Shown piece after piece: positions 21,085 through 31,499 of a stretch of 64,000 nucleotides of DNA. Position numbers and translations under genes: made by a program. Numbering within the stretch: the stretch's first letter is position 1; each line of letters starts with the position of its first letter. The DNA is from Symbiodinium natans (lineage: Eukaryota > Sar > Dinophyceae > Suessiales > Symbiodiniaceae), in assembly GCA_905221605.1 (NCBI GenBank), contig CAJNDS010002421.1, positions 266,926 to 330,925 on the forward strand, in the 5' to 3' direction. The notes below the pieces were generated by a model. That model saw only the letters and a program-made list of their open reading frames with translations. It had not been told where the DNA came from and searched no databases.

Positions 21085-24000
21085 GCAAGACCCCCCAGAA
21101 CCGGGCTTAGGGCTTTTGGGGTTAGGGGTTTAGGGTTTAGGGTTTAGGGTTCGGGTTTAGGGTTTAGGGCTTAGGGTTTAGGGTTTAGGGTTCAGGGTTT
21201 AGGGTTTAGGGTTTAGGGTTTAAGGTTTAGGGTTTAGCGTTTAGGTTGTAGGGTTTAGGTTTCAGGGTTTAGGGTTGAGGGTTGAGGGGGATCAAGCTGC
21301 TATTATAAGAAGATATGGTAAAGAGATGTAAGGAGTATCGTTTCTTGAGTATGGTAGCTTAACTTATGCATCAACCCGTGAAAGCTACACCCCCCTGCCC
21401 AGAACGCCTAAACCCTAAACCCCAAACCCCAAACCCCAAACCCCAAACCCCAAACCCCAAACCCCAAACCCCAAACCCCAAACCCCAACCCCCAAACCCC
21501 AAACCCCAAACCCTAAACCCTAAACCCTAAACCCTAAAGGCTTGAGATTCAGTGCCGAACGCCTACAACAGTCAGAGCTTGGGTCTTAGTGCATTGGGGC
21601 TTTAGAGTTTTAGAGTTTTGGGGGTCCCTAAATTCGAAACCCTAAGCCCTAAATCCTAAACCCTAACCCTAAGCCCTAAACCCTAAACCCTAAACCCTTA
21701 ACCCTTCACCCTTAACCCTTAACCCTTAACCCTAAACCCTAAACCCTAAACCCTGAACCCTGAACCCTAGACCCTAGACCCTAGACCCTAAGCCCTAAGC
21801 CCTAAGCCCTAAGCCCTAAGCCCGAAGCCCGAAGCCCGAAGCCCGAAGCCCGAAGCCCGAAGCCCGAAGCCGAGGTCTACAGCACCTGCAGCCTGAATCC
21901 GATCGAGGACGAGGCACCCAGAACCCCAATAGGTTCAAGGTCGAGGGTTTAGGGTTTCGGGTTTAGGGTGGAGGGTAAAGGGAAGAGGGTTTAGGGAAGA
22001 GGGTTTAGGGTTTAGGGTTAGGGTTTAGGGTTTAGGAGGGTTTCGGATCTATCCTGTCATCCTTTTCTGTGGTGGCTTCTGTGGCGAGCCGCCCTCTTCG
22101 CCGCCATCATGCACCGGCATCCGCTTTCCTCCCCACTCCGCAAAAAAGCGCTTGAGAAGTCGGGGCATCCTGAAAGACACCCTGAACAACTGCCCTGGAA
22201 GAGCCCGCAAACGCCTTGAAGAAGCCCTGAGAAAGCCCTGAGAAATGAGAAAGCCCTGAAAGCACAGAAAAAGCCCCGAGAGAGAGCCCTGAAAAAGCCC
22301 GGAAAGCATCTGAAAAAGCACTGAAAGACCACATTTGTGAGGCCGTCGTGGCAGCGCTTCTGCACCGTCACGGGGATGCAGTCGAGCGGCCTGGCAAAAA
22401 GTGGGGGAAACCGGGTTTAGTTTAGGGTGTTGGGGGGTTCTAAGTCTCAGGACCCCTGTCCTTTTCTGAAAGGTTTCTGAATGCTCACAGAAATCTGTGT
22501 AAGTTTGATTAGGCTCTTTAACTCTAGTCCCAAAACTCTAAACCCTAAACCCTTTAGGGCTTAGTGTTTCAGACTGCCACGCACGAGGCTTGTGCCACCG
22601 CCGGGCAACCTCGGTCCGCGCCAAAGAGCAGGGTTTAGGGTTTCGGGTTTGGGGTTTCGGGTTTAGGTCGGGTTTAGGGTTTAATTTGGGTTCAGGGTTT
22701 GGGGTGTTGATGCCGTAGACCACCAGAGCCTCAACACTTGGGGGGGTGGCGGGGGGGAAGGGAGTTTCAAGGCCCCAGAAACCTTTAAACCCTAAACCCT
22801 AAATCTCACACCACGGATCCTAAACCCTAAACCCTAAACCCTAAACCCTACATCCCAAACCCGAAACCCTAAACGCCGTGTTGACGGGATTCAGGGCTCC
22901 CATGCGGCTCGCCATCTCCACGTGGCCTCCTCCTCGCTTGGAAGAATTCTCTCAACTAGGCCCCCTGCTTGGGCCCCCTTTTGAGTACACTTCCCTTAAA
23001 CAAGGACCCAACAACAAGGGGTTTAGGGTTTAGGTGTTCAGAACCCTTCGAGGTCCGCCTGGGCAAGACTGTCGTTGCAGGGGGTTTCGTAGGGCCAAAA
23101 GAAGAGGATGGAGAGACGCGACCGGTAGTCATGTGTCAGGAGCGAAGTGGGATGTTTGCTGAATCCGGATCGGCAGGTCCGAATGCAATGCAATGCAGAA
23201 AGGGCGGGAGACAAGAACAACGCCGTGCGCGTGCGATAGATGGAAGCGAGAAAGGGGAAATCAGAAAAAGCCTAGTCCCAATCCCCGGAGGAGAGGGGAG
23301 AGGAGCGTTGCACTGACTTTGTCTTGAAGCAAATTCGCAACCTCACAGAAAACTGCTTGATTAAACCCCCAAGAACCCCTAAATGGGGTTTCCGAAAATA
23401 GGGGGTTCTTTGTTATAAGGGAATCCTACTATTTGGGGGTCTATCAACTGTAAACCCTAAACCCTAAACCCTAAACCCTAAACCCTAAACCCTAAACCCT
23501 GGGTCCCTTATCTGCGAAACCCCAAATCTCCTTCGAGGTGAGCAGGTGAAGTCCGCCGGAGGTCTGGCCTCCTGGGTGTGTCCGACATGTTCATGGCTTC
23601 GAGTTGAGGGCCCGTGTTGCACACCCCTATAGACCCCTAACCCTAAACCCTAACCCTAAACCCCAAGCCCCAAACCCTAAACCCTAACCCTAAACCCAAA
23701 ACCCAAAACCCCAAACCCCAAACCCTAAACCCGAAACCTTTCAACGCCTACAGAGTTGCAAGATTCCTGCAAGATGGGAACGCAAGTTCTCGTTCCAGCG
23801 TTTGATTGGGCGAAGCCCGACCCCCCCCCCCCCCCCCTCCCCCCCGAAGCTGCACATTACCATCCAGCCAGGTTGTACCCAACCCAGAGGAGGAAGACAG
23901 CTTCTACCAGGCTCGAGTTTAGGGTTTATATAGGGTTTAGGGTTTAGGGTGTCGGGCTTAGGGTGGAGGGCAGTGCCCTGAGCCTCTTCGGTCAGATGGC

Positions 24001-24196
24001 CAAGCACAAAAACATGTAAACCCAAAACCCAAAACCCTATACAAACCCTCAACCTCAAACACCACACACTGAACCTCGTTCTCGGGGTGCGCACACAGAA
24101 GAAGGGAGCCCAGAGCAAGACTGCTGGGGTGGATGTAAATTTCAGAGGCCCTTGTTGGGGTAACTACCCCTAAAGTCGGAAACCTAAATAACCCTA

Positions 24197-24233
<37 letters not shown>

Positions 24234-25926
24234 AAAACAACCTCAACCCTAAACCCTAAACCCTAAACCCTAAACCTTAAACCCTAAACCCTAAACCCTA
24301 AACCCTAAACCCTAAACCCCTTAACCCTAAACCCTAAGCCCTAAACCCTAAACCCGCGCCCCCCCTCCCCCCCTGCCCTAACTTCTGGCAGGACTTCCTC
24401 TCGGTCCCTGCCGAAGCCAGATCAGGCAGCTGCAGTGAGTTTAGGGTTTAGGGTTTCGGGTTTAGGGTTTAGGGCTTAGGGCTTAGGGTTGAATTAGGGT
24501 TTAGGGTTTAGGGCTGCCTGCTTGTTTGTGTCGCTTGGTGTTTGTTTTTTTCGTATTGTCGTTGTCGGGGTTGTTGTCGTTGTTCTTCTTACTGAGAGTT
24601 GCTCCAGTTCTGATTCTTATTGCCTCCATTCTTGTTATTGTTGGTAGTGTTTTCATCATTTTGTCATTGCCAGGAAAGGGGAGGTGGGTGGGTGGATGTA
24701 AATACGCTGTCAGAGTTCATGCTTTGGCTAAGCATCTGGACATTCAAAACGAGTGGTGACCTCATGGCAGATCTGCATGCAACACCCTGAAACCCTAGAC
24801 CCTAAACCCTAAACCCTAAACCCTAAACCCTAAACCCTAAACCCTAAACCCTAGACCCTAGACCCTTTACCCTAAACCAAGCAGCTGCAGGTAAGGTGAA
24901 GATCCACGCGTCCATGCGGCGGGCTGAAGCACAACATGACTCTGTCTCTCCCACTGTCTCTCCCTCTGCCTCCTCAGCTCAGCTTACCTGCGGCTGCTTG
25001 GTTTAGGGTTTTTGGTTTGGGAATAGGGTTTAATTAGGGTTTAGGGTTTCTGCCTCTGCTTCTGCCTCTCTCTTCCGCTTCCTGCCTCTCTCCCTCCCTC
25101 TCCCTGTGTCTCTGTCTCCGTCCCCGTCCCCGTCCCCGTCCCTGTCCCTGTCCCTGTCCCTGTCTCTGTCTCTGTCTTTGTCTTTCTCACAAGACACGCC
25201 ATCGCAAGGTTCCCGCCCTTTGGTGACTTCGCCAAGCGGTGGGCTGGGTGCTCAGCGTTTGCTTCCACTTTTTTGCCTTGGAGTTGCTGCATCGGTCAAG
25301 ATTACAGGCTTGAGTTCCAGTAGCAGTTAGACCCTAAACCCCCCCCTTTTCCCCCCGGAACCAAAATGAAGTAGTAACCTTATCAGAAGAGTCACCCCCA
25401 AACCACACTGTGCAATCTGGCGCGGTCCTCGGATCCTGGGCAGGATGCTGTTCGGGGAAACTGCCGACGACTGCTGCCGTGACTGGGCGCCGTACTTTAG
25501 AGGTGAAAGCTCAACTCGGTAGGTTGCTTAGATCCTGGTCATAGCAGAGCCTTGTATCCAGGCGGATACTTCGTTTATGTTTTCCACCCTTGTTAAGCTT
25601 AGCAGGCTTAGCAGAGTCACGTATCAGAGTGTCCTTCAGGGGGCTTACGGGGCCAGCCTAGTTCGAGAGAGTAGTAGGATAAGAAGCCGGAGGCTCGAGG
25701 ACCTTCGGAGACTCATAAGGCCGTAAGCCCCAAAACGAAACCCCGCAACCCTAAACCCTCAACCCTAAACCCCAAACCCTGCACCCTTCACCCTAAATCC
25801 AAAAAAACCCTATACCCTCGCCTAAACCCTATAGACCCCACCTCAGCAGCCTTTGTCGGGCTCCAGGCATTTGATGGACACCGGTGGCTTCTTCGTGGCA
25901 GCCTTCGAGAAGCGCGCGGAACTTGC
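21019..25926 (+). CDS. NSUN2-type RNA cytosine-5 methyltransferase, C-terminal half (exons)
   Basis: Recognised exons: 21019-21084, 21875-21913, 22342-22383, about 22895-22943 and 25867-25926. In order they give QLAILNRGLELLRVGGRL, then VYSTCSLNPIEDE, AVVAALLHRHGDAV, MRLAISTWPPP and HLMDTGGFFVAAFEK. This is the order found in NSUN2/Trm4 enzymes, which methylate tRNA cytosine using S-adenosylmethionine. The TC motif Cys (STCSLNP) is present. The earlier Rossmann motifs and the PC motif (DVPCSGDGT-like) were not found in the window. The gene may be truncated, or its 5' exons are missed. Introns contain telomeric arrays and a purine-rich island (22180-22325). Confidence 0.75.
21755..21870. repeat. 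Stepwise variant array CCCTAGA, CCCTAAG, CCCGAAG
   Basis: Successive blocks of CCCTGAA, CCCTAGA, CCCTAAG and then CCCGAAG, each homogeneous and differing from its neighbour by one or two base changes. Confidence 0.9.
21875..21913 (+). CDS. NSUN2-like exon b with catalytic Cys
   Basis: 39 nt, phase 0, encoding VYSTCSLNPIEDE, the TC motif of m5C methyltransferases almost unchanged. GC donor (GCACCC). It directly follows the CCCGAAG variant array. Confidence 0.9.
22342..22383 (+). CDS. NSUN2-like exon c
   Basis: After TTTGTGAG. It encodes AVVAALLHRHGDAV, which continues IEDE as in NSUN2 (EAVV...). A GA donor is likely; the end is uncertain by a few codons. Confidence 0.75.
22895..22943 (+). 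CDS. NSUN2-like exon d (tentative)
   Basis: After GGATTCAG. It reads APMRLAISTWPPPRLEE, resembling the R-x-(S/T)-M-(F/W)-PP segment of NSUN2. The end is not fixed. Confidence 0.5.
24198..24232. repeat. Poly(C) run
   Basis: About 33 consecutive C bases replacing the TAAA parts of a CCCTAAA array. Confidence 0.95.
25050..25190. repeat. CTGTCC/CCGTCC microsatellite
   Basis: Six-base units (CTGTCT, CCGTCC, CTGTCC) in tandem. Peptides predicted here are Ser/Pro or Thr/Gly low complexity. Confidence 0.9.
25867..25926 (+). CDS. NSUN2-like exon e
   Basis: After GGCTCCAG. It encodes HLMDTGGFFVAAFEKRAEL, the PHxxxTGGFF motif of the family, with a GT donor (GTGAGG). An exon supplying LERC-like sequence before it was not found. 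Confidence 0.85.
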
Positions 25927-26137
25927 GTGAGGCCCCCAGGAGGGGAGTGGCACGAGCTGCGTCTGAGTTTGGGGTGGAGGGTTTAGGGTCCTAAGGCTTC
26001 AGAGGCTTCAAAGGCTTCAAGCGGATTTTAAGGGGCTTAAGGGTTCTGTCGTGAGATCATGCACATCGAAACCAACTAAGTAGCGAAGCCTCGCACCGGG
26101 CATCTAGAGGCAAGCGTAAGACGCTTAGGCAAGCGGC

Positions 26138-27136
26138 ATGCGACATGACAAGCCTCGTAGGAATGTGCGCTACGGCATCACTGCAAGTATGTTGTTCGAT
26201 GACGAAGCCGCCGCTGCCCGAAGCAAGTTGTCCAGAGAAGATCCCCGAGCATCGTCCCTGCTGTGCGCAGCGATGTCGCAAGCAGAGAGCGTGTCCAATC
26301 TGTCCAGCACGAGTAGTCGGTCCGAGCATATGGCCTACCTAATGGGCGATTTGAACTTGGATCGTGCAACAGCTGCTTTGATGTACCGCGCTGAGCGGCT
26401 GCAAGAGAAAGGCCAGCTGCAACAGGCGCTGAAGTACTTCGAGCGTGTTCTGGCCACCTGCCATTGCGAGGAAGCTGCAGTGAATGCCCGGATGATCCGA
26501 GAGCAGTTGGCTGAAGCACAGCCGCGCTTGGAACCGGTGCAGGAGGAGGCGGGCCATGCAGGGACTTCTGCTCCGGGGCGGCTGCAGACTGCGGACATGC
26601 CGGTGACGGTGACATGCCGTGACTCGGAACAGTACGAGGTATCCTACACCGAGGCCATGCTCCGGGATGCGGTATTGAACACGGCGAGGAGGGATCTGGA
26701 GAACGCTGGCATCGTGACGCCCTTTCTGGAGATCACGACCCTGAACATCGAAGAATACACCCCGCCATTCCATGAGGACCCATGGATGGATACGCTGTAC
26801 ACCTGCCGTGCAGTTGTGCGTGCGACTCTCCTGCCGGGGACGACGGCGCGAGCATCAAGCCATGCTGCAGACGAGCCGGGTGCGGAAGATGTGCGCGGCG
26901 CTGTGCGGGATGCATTTTACCAGGCTTTGCTGGGAGCTACCCCAGGCGTGGCCCAGCATGTGCCCCCAGCAGAGCCTGACCAAGAACCATCGGCTCACGG
27001 CAGTGAGGGGCATCAGGCACAGGAAAGTCGCGCAGCTCCATCCGTGCCACCACAAACATGTGCCGCAGCTGCGGCGGCAGCGGGTTCGGTGCGGAGCTCT
27101 GGCAGTAGCCGCAAGAGCTCTTCAGTGCACTCATGA
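26138..27136 (+). CDS. Intronless gene, unknown 332-aa protein
   Basis: A continuous frame from ATG to TGA with even coding character and no telomeric repeats. Residues 70-130 are helical (RAERLQEKGQLQQALKYFER), resembling a single tetratricopeptide-type helical pair; this is inference. The middle (150-260) is mixed alpha/beta with many acidic residues. The last 60 residues are Ala/Ser/Gln-rich and probably disordered. A later Met (MLFDDEAAAA) could be the start. The lack of introns beside heavily split genes suggests a retroposed copy or an independent single-exon gene. No spliced-leader remnant was seen upstream. Function unknown. Confidence 0.7.
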   Translation: MRHDKPRRNVRYGITASMLFDDEAAAARSKLSREDPRASSLLCAAMSQAESVSNLSSTSSRSEHMAYLMGDLNLDRATAALMYRAERLQEKGQLQQALKYFERVLATCHCEEAAVNARMIREQLAEAQPRLEPVQEEAGHAGTSAPGRLQTADMPVTVTCRDSEQYEVSYTEAMLRDAVLNTARRDLENAGIVTPFLEITTLNIEEYTPPFHEDPWMDTLYTCRAVVRATLLPGTTARASSHAADEPGAEDVRGAVRDAFYQALLGATPGVAQHVPPAEPDQEPSAHGSEGHQAQESRAAPSVPPQTCAAAAAAAGSVRSSGSSRKSSSVHS

Positions 27137-27886
27137 GCCCTAAGAATCCAAGAATCCGAGTAGCCATGCAGAAGCCTTCACGCTTTCCAAGGCGGCAGCT
27201 CCACCCGCAGAGCCTCGGGAAGTGGCAAGGAAGGGCACTGCATGCTTGGAGTTTTGATGGAGACCCCTTATGAGGGTCCAGATGCAGGGCAAGAGCGGCG
27301 CAGTGAAAAAGGAATTCGGCCATCTTGCCCAAAGGAAGTGACATCATCCGACTATTGGGTAGAAGTCGGTAGGAGTGTACCTGTCTGTTGCCCTAAACAC
27401 CCCAAGCCTATTTAAGTGTTGATCCCTAAGCCCGAAGCCCGTTGCAACGCGAAGTTCACCAGCAATCAGGTGGGTTTACGAAAATCAGGGACCCCAAATA
27501 TACACCACAGAGTAGTATTCCCTTCGAACAGGGACCCCAAGAAGGTACATACCCCCAATTTCGGAAACCCTCATTTGAGGAAACCACCATGCATCCTCAA
27601 CCCTAAAAGCCCGAAACCCCAACGAAATCCAAACCCTGTACTTGTAGCAAGCCCAATACCCAAACCCTGAAGCAGCAGCCCTGAACCCCATAACCTACAA
27701 CCCCTATAACCCTACAACCCCATAACCCTACGGCCCCATAAACCTATAGCCGCGTAACCCTAAACCCTATAAACCCTCCAACCTTAAACCCTCTCGCCCT
27801 AAACCCTAAACCCTAAAACCTCTAGCCCTAAACCCTAAACACCCTAAACCCTAAACCCCTCCCCACGCACGAGTCTGCCCCCCGAG
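27137..27886. other. Intergenic stretch
   Basis: A unique 3' flank to about 27400, then degenerate telomeric units. Segments at 27470-27590 resemble the GGGTTTACGAAA...GGGACCCC type of degenerate inverted sequence also seen near 10080, 23380 and 52080. No gene is supported. Confidence 0.5.
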
Positions 27887-27925
27887 GCCCTCGGCCAAAG
27901 CTCGCAAGGAGGCGCGCTCCGCGCA
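27887..27925 (+). CDS. AEKP-rich gene exon 1 (first found)
   Basis: After CCCCCCGAG. Reads PSAKARKEARSA plus CA of a Gln codon; GC donor inside the first copy of a 32-bp direct repeat. Confidence 0.6.
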
Positions 27926-30162
27926 GCTGAAGGCCGAGAAGGCGGAGAAGGCGCCTGCGTTTTTTTTGGGGGTTTAGGGTTTAGGGTTTAGGGTTTAGGG
28001 TTTAGGGTTTAGGGTTTAGGGTTTAGGGTTTAGGGTTTAGGGTTTAGGGGTTTAGGGGGTTTGGGGTTTTGGGGTTTTGGGGTTTAGGGGTTTAGGGGTT
28101 TAGGGGTTTAGGGGTTTAGGGGTTTAGGGTTCAGGGTTTAGGGCTTAGGGTTTTGGGCTTAGGTTGAGGGGTTGAGGGGTTTAAGGCTGAAGGCCGAGAA
28201 GGCAGAGAAGGCGCCTGTGGGCGGTTGGTTTTGTTGGGGTTTAGAGGTTTAGGGGTTTAGGGGTTAGGGTTTTCGGGTTGCAGGGGTTTAGCGTTTAGGG
28301 TTTAGGGGCTAGGGAGGTTTGAGGGGGTTCGGGGTTTAGGGCTTTAGCGTTTAGGGGGTTAAGGGGGTTGAGGGGTTGAGGGGTTTCGGGCTCAGAGCTT
28401 TGGGTTCATCAGGGGTGGGCCCCGCTATCGGACTTTGGACGTTTTGGGGGAGGAGGGGCGGCCGCCCTACTTGAATTTCAACGCGCGCGAAATGCGCCCA
28501 CCCGGGCGGCTTATAAAGTTGAAAAGCCAAACCCCCAAACCCCCAAACCCCCAAACCCCCAAACCCCCAAACCCCCAAACCCCCAAACCCCCAAACCCCC
28601 AAACCCCCAAACCCCCAAACCCCCAAACCCTAAACCCTAAACCCTAAACCCTAAACCCTAAACCCTAAACCCTAAACCCTAAACCCTAAACCCTAAACCC
28701 AGACCGACCCTCCTAGTCTGCAGGCGGCTGCAGAGGCCGCAGAGGCCCCAGCCGGCGAGGCAGAGCCTGTGGAGGTGCCGAACAGCTGGGGGTTTGGGGT
28801 TTAGGGTTTGGGGTTTAGGGTTTGGGGATTGGGGTTTAGGGTTTAGGGTTTAGGGGGGTTTGGGGTTTGGGGTTTAGGGTTTGGGGTTTGGGGTTTAGGG
28901 TTTAGGGTTTAGGGTGTGGGGTTTGGGGTTTGGGGTTTACGGTTTAGGGTTAGGGTTTAGGCTTAGGGTTTCGGGGGTTTCGAGGGTTTCGGGGGTTTAG
29001 GGGGTTTAGGGTTTGGAGTTTAGGGTTTGTGGTTTGGGTGTATAGATGATGGGGCTTTTAACTTTCGAGGGGAGAAAGTCGTTTTCAGGGCTTGGAGGAG
29101 TGCGAGATGAGGTGTTTTTGGTATAGGTCGTCAAGGTCGGGGTCTGATAGATGTTCAGAGTTCACATCCTCAACTCACCCTGACCGAAACCCTGAACCTC
29201 TAAACCCTAAAGCCTATACCCTAAACCCTAAATCTTAAATCCTAAACCCTAAACCCTAAACCCTGTATATATATATATCTATATATATGTATATATATAT
29301 ATATATGTATATTTATTATTATTATCATCATTATTATCATTATTATTATTGTTATTATGATTATTGTTATTGTTATTGTTCTTCTTCTTCTTCTTATTAT
29401 TATTATTATTACTATTATATATAAATAAACCCCAAACCCAACCGGCTTAGCATGGGGGGCGGGGGATCCGGGGATGCAACCGCGCATGTCAGGAGAACCT
29501 TGCCTAGATCCAAACCCCATGAGGGTTTCGGGCTTAGGGTTTAGGGTTCCCTTCTGTTAGGGTTTAGGGTTTAGGGTTTAGGGTTTAAGGGTTAAGGGTT
29601 TAGGGTTTAGGGTTTAGGGTTTGCCACCCCAAGCCCTAAAGTCCCAAAGTCTCCTCCAGGTGGCCGCGGAGTCCGCGCCTTCTGCTCCTGGGAAGAACCA
29701 GGTCGGGCACCCTGCACATGGGTTTAGGGTTTAGGGTTTAGGGTTTGGGGTTTAGGGTTTAGGGGTTAGGGGTTTAGGGGTTAGGGTTTATCCAAAGGTC
29801 CTGCTAATGGACCACATGTTTTGACCAGCAAACGCCTGAAATAGGAGTTCAGGGTGTAGGGCTGAGGAAGTGATGTGTCGAGTTTAGGGCTTTGGGGTTC
29901 AGGAAGTGTAGGGTTTAAGGGCTTCAGGATTGAGAGGATTGGGTAGTTGATATCGTATGTACCCTTATTAGACCCTGAGCTCCAAGCCTCAACCCTAAAC
30001 CTGTAAACCCTAAACCCTATAAACCCATGTGAACCTCGTCACCTTCATTCAGCCACAGAGGCGCCAGAAATGCCACTGAAGACTGAGGCGTTGCGGCGCG
30101 TCACGAAAGAGTACATTCCTGTGGAGACCTCCCTGTCGGAGGGCGAGTGGCCGCGCCCTTGA
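27887..30162 (+). CDS. Ala/Glu/Lys/Pro-rich protein, C-terminal exons
   Basis: Join 27887-27925, 28186-28216, 28724-28774, 29660-29701, 30061-30162; frame is kept throughout and ends at TGA. Segments are SAKARKEARSAQ, LKAEKAEKAP, AAAEAAEAPAGEAEPVE, VAAESAPSAPGKNQ and a less biased end (LKTEALRRVTKEYIPVETSL). The donors seen are GC (27926) and GT (28217, 28775, 29702). The protein is probably a charged linker or tail; no domain is recognised. Exons further upstream are expected but not found. The stop at 30160-30162 assumes no further splice. Confidence 0.6.
27926..28185 (+). other. Telomeric intron flanked by a 32-bp direct repeat (introner-like)
   Basis: The intron begins with one copy of GCTGAAGGCCGAGAAGGC... 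(27926-27957) and is followed by a second copy (28186-28217, one mismatch). Between them are TTTAGGG and TTTAGGGG repeats. Splicing from the GC at the start of copy 1 to the AG before copy 2 removes exactly one copy and keeps the frame, as expected for a target-site duplication co-opted as splice sites. Confidence 0.65.
28186..28216 (+). CDS. AEKP-rich gene exon 2
   Basis: After TTTAAG. It begins with the second copy of the 32-bp repeat; G completes CAG and the exon reads LKAEKAEKAP to a GT donor (GTGGGC). Confidence 0.6.
28520..28630. repeat. 8-mer variant array CCCCCAAA
   Basis: About 13 tandem copies of CCCCCAAA passing into normal CCCTAAA. Confidence 0.9.
28724..28774 (+). CDS. AEKP-rich gene exon 3
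   Basis: 51 nt, phase 0, after AGTCTGCAG. Encodes AAAEAAEAPAGEAEPVE; GT donor (GTGCCG). Confidence 0.6.
29263..29428. repeat. TA, ATT and CTT microsatellites
   Basis: A compound microsatellite of (TA)n, (ATT)n with CAT, and (CTT)n, resembling the one at the window start. Confidence 0.95.
29660..29701 (+). CDS. AEKP-rich gene exon 4
   Basis: 42 nt, phase 0, after a pyrimidine-rich CTCCTCCAG. Encodes VAAESAPSAPGKNQ; GT donor (GTCGGG). Confidence 0.6.
30061..30162 (+). CDS. AEKP-rich gene exon 5, terminal
   Basis: Phase 0 after CACAGAG. Reads APEMPLKTEALRRVTKEY and onward to TGA at 30160-30162. Confidence 0.55.
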   Translation, partial: APEMPLKTEALRRVTKEYIPVETSLSEGEWPRP

Positions 30163-31373
30163 GATCTGGTTCTCTCCATTTAAAGCGGCGGGCGGTTCCT
30201 GGAGCATACCGCCCCCCCGAAAGAGTTTAAGCCTTCTGAGGGCCCCCCCCCCCCCCCCCCCCCCGGCAAAAAAAACAACCCCTGTTGTGGGAAGTTTTGG
30301 GATTTTGGGTTTAGGCCGTTCAGGTTTAGGATTCTTGGTCCCTACTCAACAAGAAAACGCGCAAACATACCTGCCAACCCTTACCCCTGCCCCCCCCCCC
30401 CCCCGACAGACCCAAGACCCCAAAGCCCAACCCCCTCCGACTCAAACAGAAAGCAAAGAAACTACCCTAAACCCTAAACCCAAAGCCCTAAACCCTAGAC
30501 CCTAAACCCTAAACCCTAAACCCTAAACCCCAAACCCTAAACCCTAAACCCTAAACCCTAAACCCTAAGAGAAGCGCCGAGGCAAAGCATCCTGGATTTC
30601 TATGGGTTGGTCGCGGCACCCAGAGCCTGCAAGCCAGCGTCGGCGCTGTTTTTTGTTTGGACTTTAGGAGTCTCAGTAGCCCTAAACCCTAAACCCTAAA
30701 CCCTAAACCCTAAACCCTAAACCCTACACCCTAAACCCCAAACCCCAAACCCCAAAAACCCAAACCCCCAAACCGTATCCCTAGACCCTACACCCCACGT
30801 GGGCTTTTCAGTTCGGTAGTTCGGGGGGGTTGTTGTAGGGCTTAGGGTTGAGGGCTTAGGGCTTGCGGACCCGGGGGATGTGCAGATTGCCTCTTGGGGT
30901 TTGGTGGGGGGGGGACTTGGGTTCAGGGTTCAGGGTTTAGGGTTCAGGGTTCAGGGTGTAGGGTTTAGGGTTTAGGATTTAGGGTTTAGGGTTTAGGGTT
31001 TAGGATTTGGAGTCTAGGGTTTTGAGTGGGTTGAAGCAAGGCGTGCATGTCAGTAGCCACCATGCTTCAAGCGAGCAGGCACAGATTGGGACATGGACGC
31101 CCCGCAACTCCAGCAGAAAACTCCGCAATGAGCGCCGCGAAGCACGGCCCCGGCCAGCAAGCAATCCATCAGTTCAAGAAGAACAGGAGCTAAAGGACCC
31201 AGAGTAGGCCCCTATTCCCTTTTTCTAGGGGCTTGGGTTCCCTTTTGCGATAAACACCTTTAAAACCAAAAAGGGCAGCCTTCTCATTCCTAGGCTACTC
31301 TTAGGTTTAGGGAGCCACTGTAGACAGACCTGTCACCACTATTTGCTTCAGAGCCCCAAAAGAGTTAAGAAAT
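30163..31373. other. Stretch between the AEKP-rich gene and the LINE
   Basis: Telomeric arrays at 30465-30570, 30680-30790 and 30905-31020, poly(C) at 30245-30264, and a unique 350-bp segment ending at the LINE target site. No confident coding exon. Confidence 0.5.
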
Positions 31374-31389
31374 AATCATCCCAATATGA
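31374..31389. repeat. LINE target-site duplication, left copy
   Basis: AATCATCCCAATATGA, identical to 37331-37346. It contains the first ATG (31386) of the upstream open frame. Confidence 0.88.
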
Positions 31390-31499
31390 GGCTCAAGGTT
31401 TCGGCTCGGGGGCATGAGCCCAGGGAGGTTTTTGTTGGGGTTTTGGGCTCCCTTGTGGAGCTTCTTGGTCTACAGGACCTGTCTACGGAGCGACCCAAC

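Larger units (their letters stand above)
22944..25866 (+). other. Long stretch between NSUN2-like exons d and e
   Basis: Telomeric arrays (23450-23500, 23640-23735, 24240-24350, 24785-24870), an array-free segment at 23030-23380, poly(C), CTGTCC repeats and a G-element remnant near 23380-23445. Short open islands near 23757-23830 and 24395-24437 follow AG acceptors but match nothing recognised. Confidence 0.5.

Noticed and set aside
22049-22371. Minus-strand ORFs of about 100 codons
   Set aside because: They come from a GAAAAAGCCCTGA-type repetitive island; the plus strand carries the NSUN2-like exon at its edge.
23969-24118. Minus-strand ORF as a gene
   Set aside because: It includes telomeric translation (LHPKPDTLNPKPYINPK) and has no motif.
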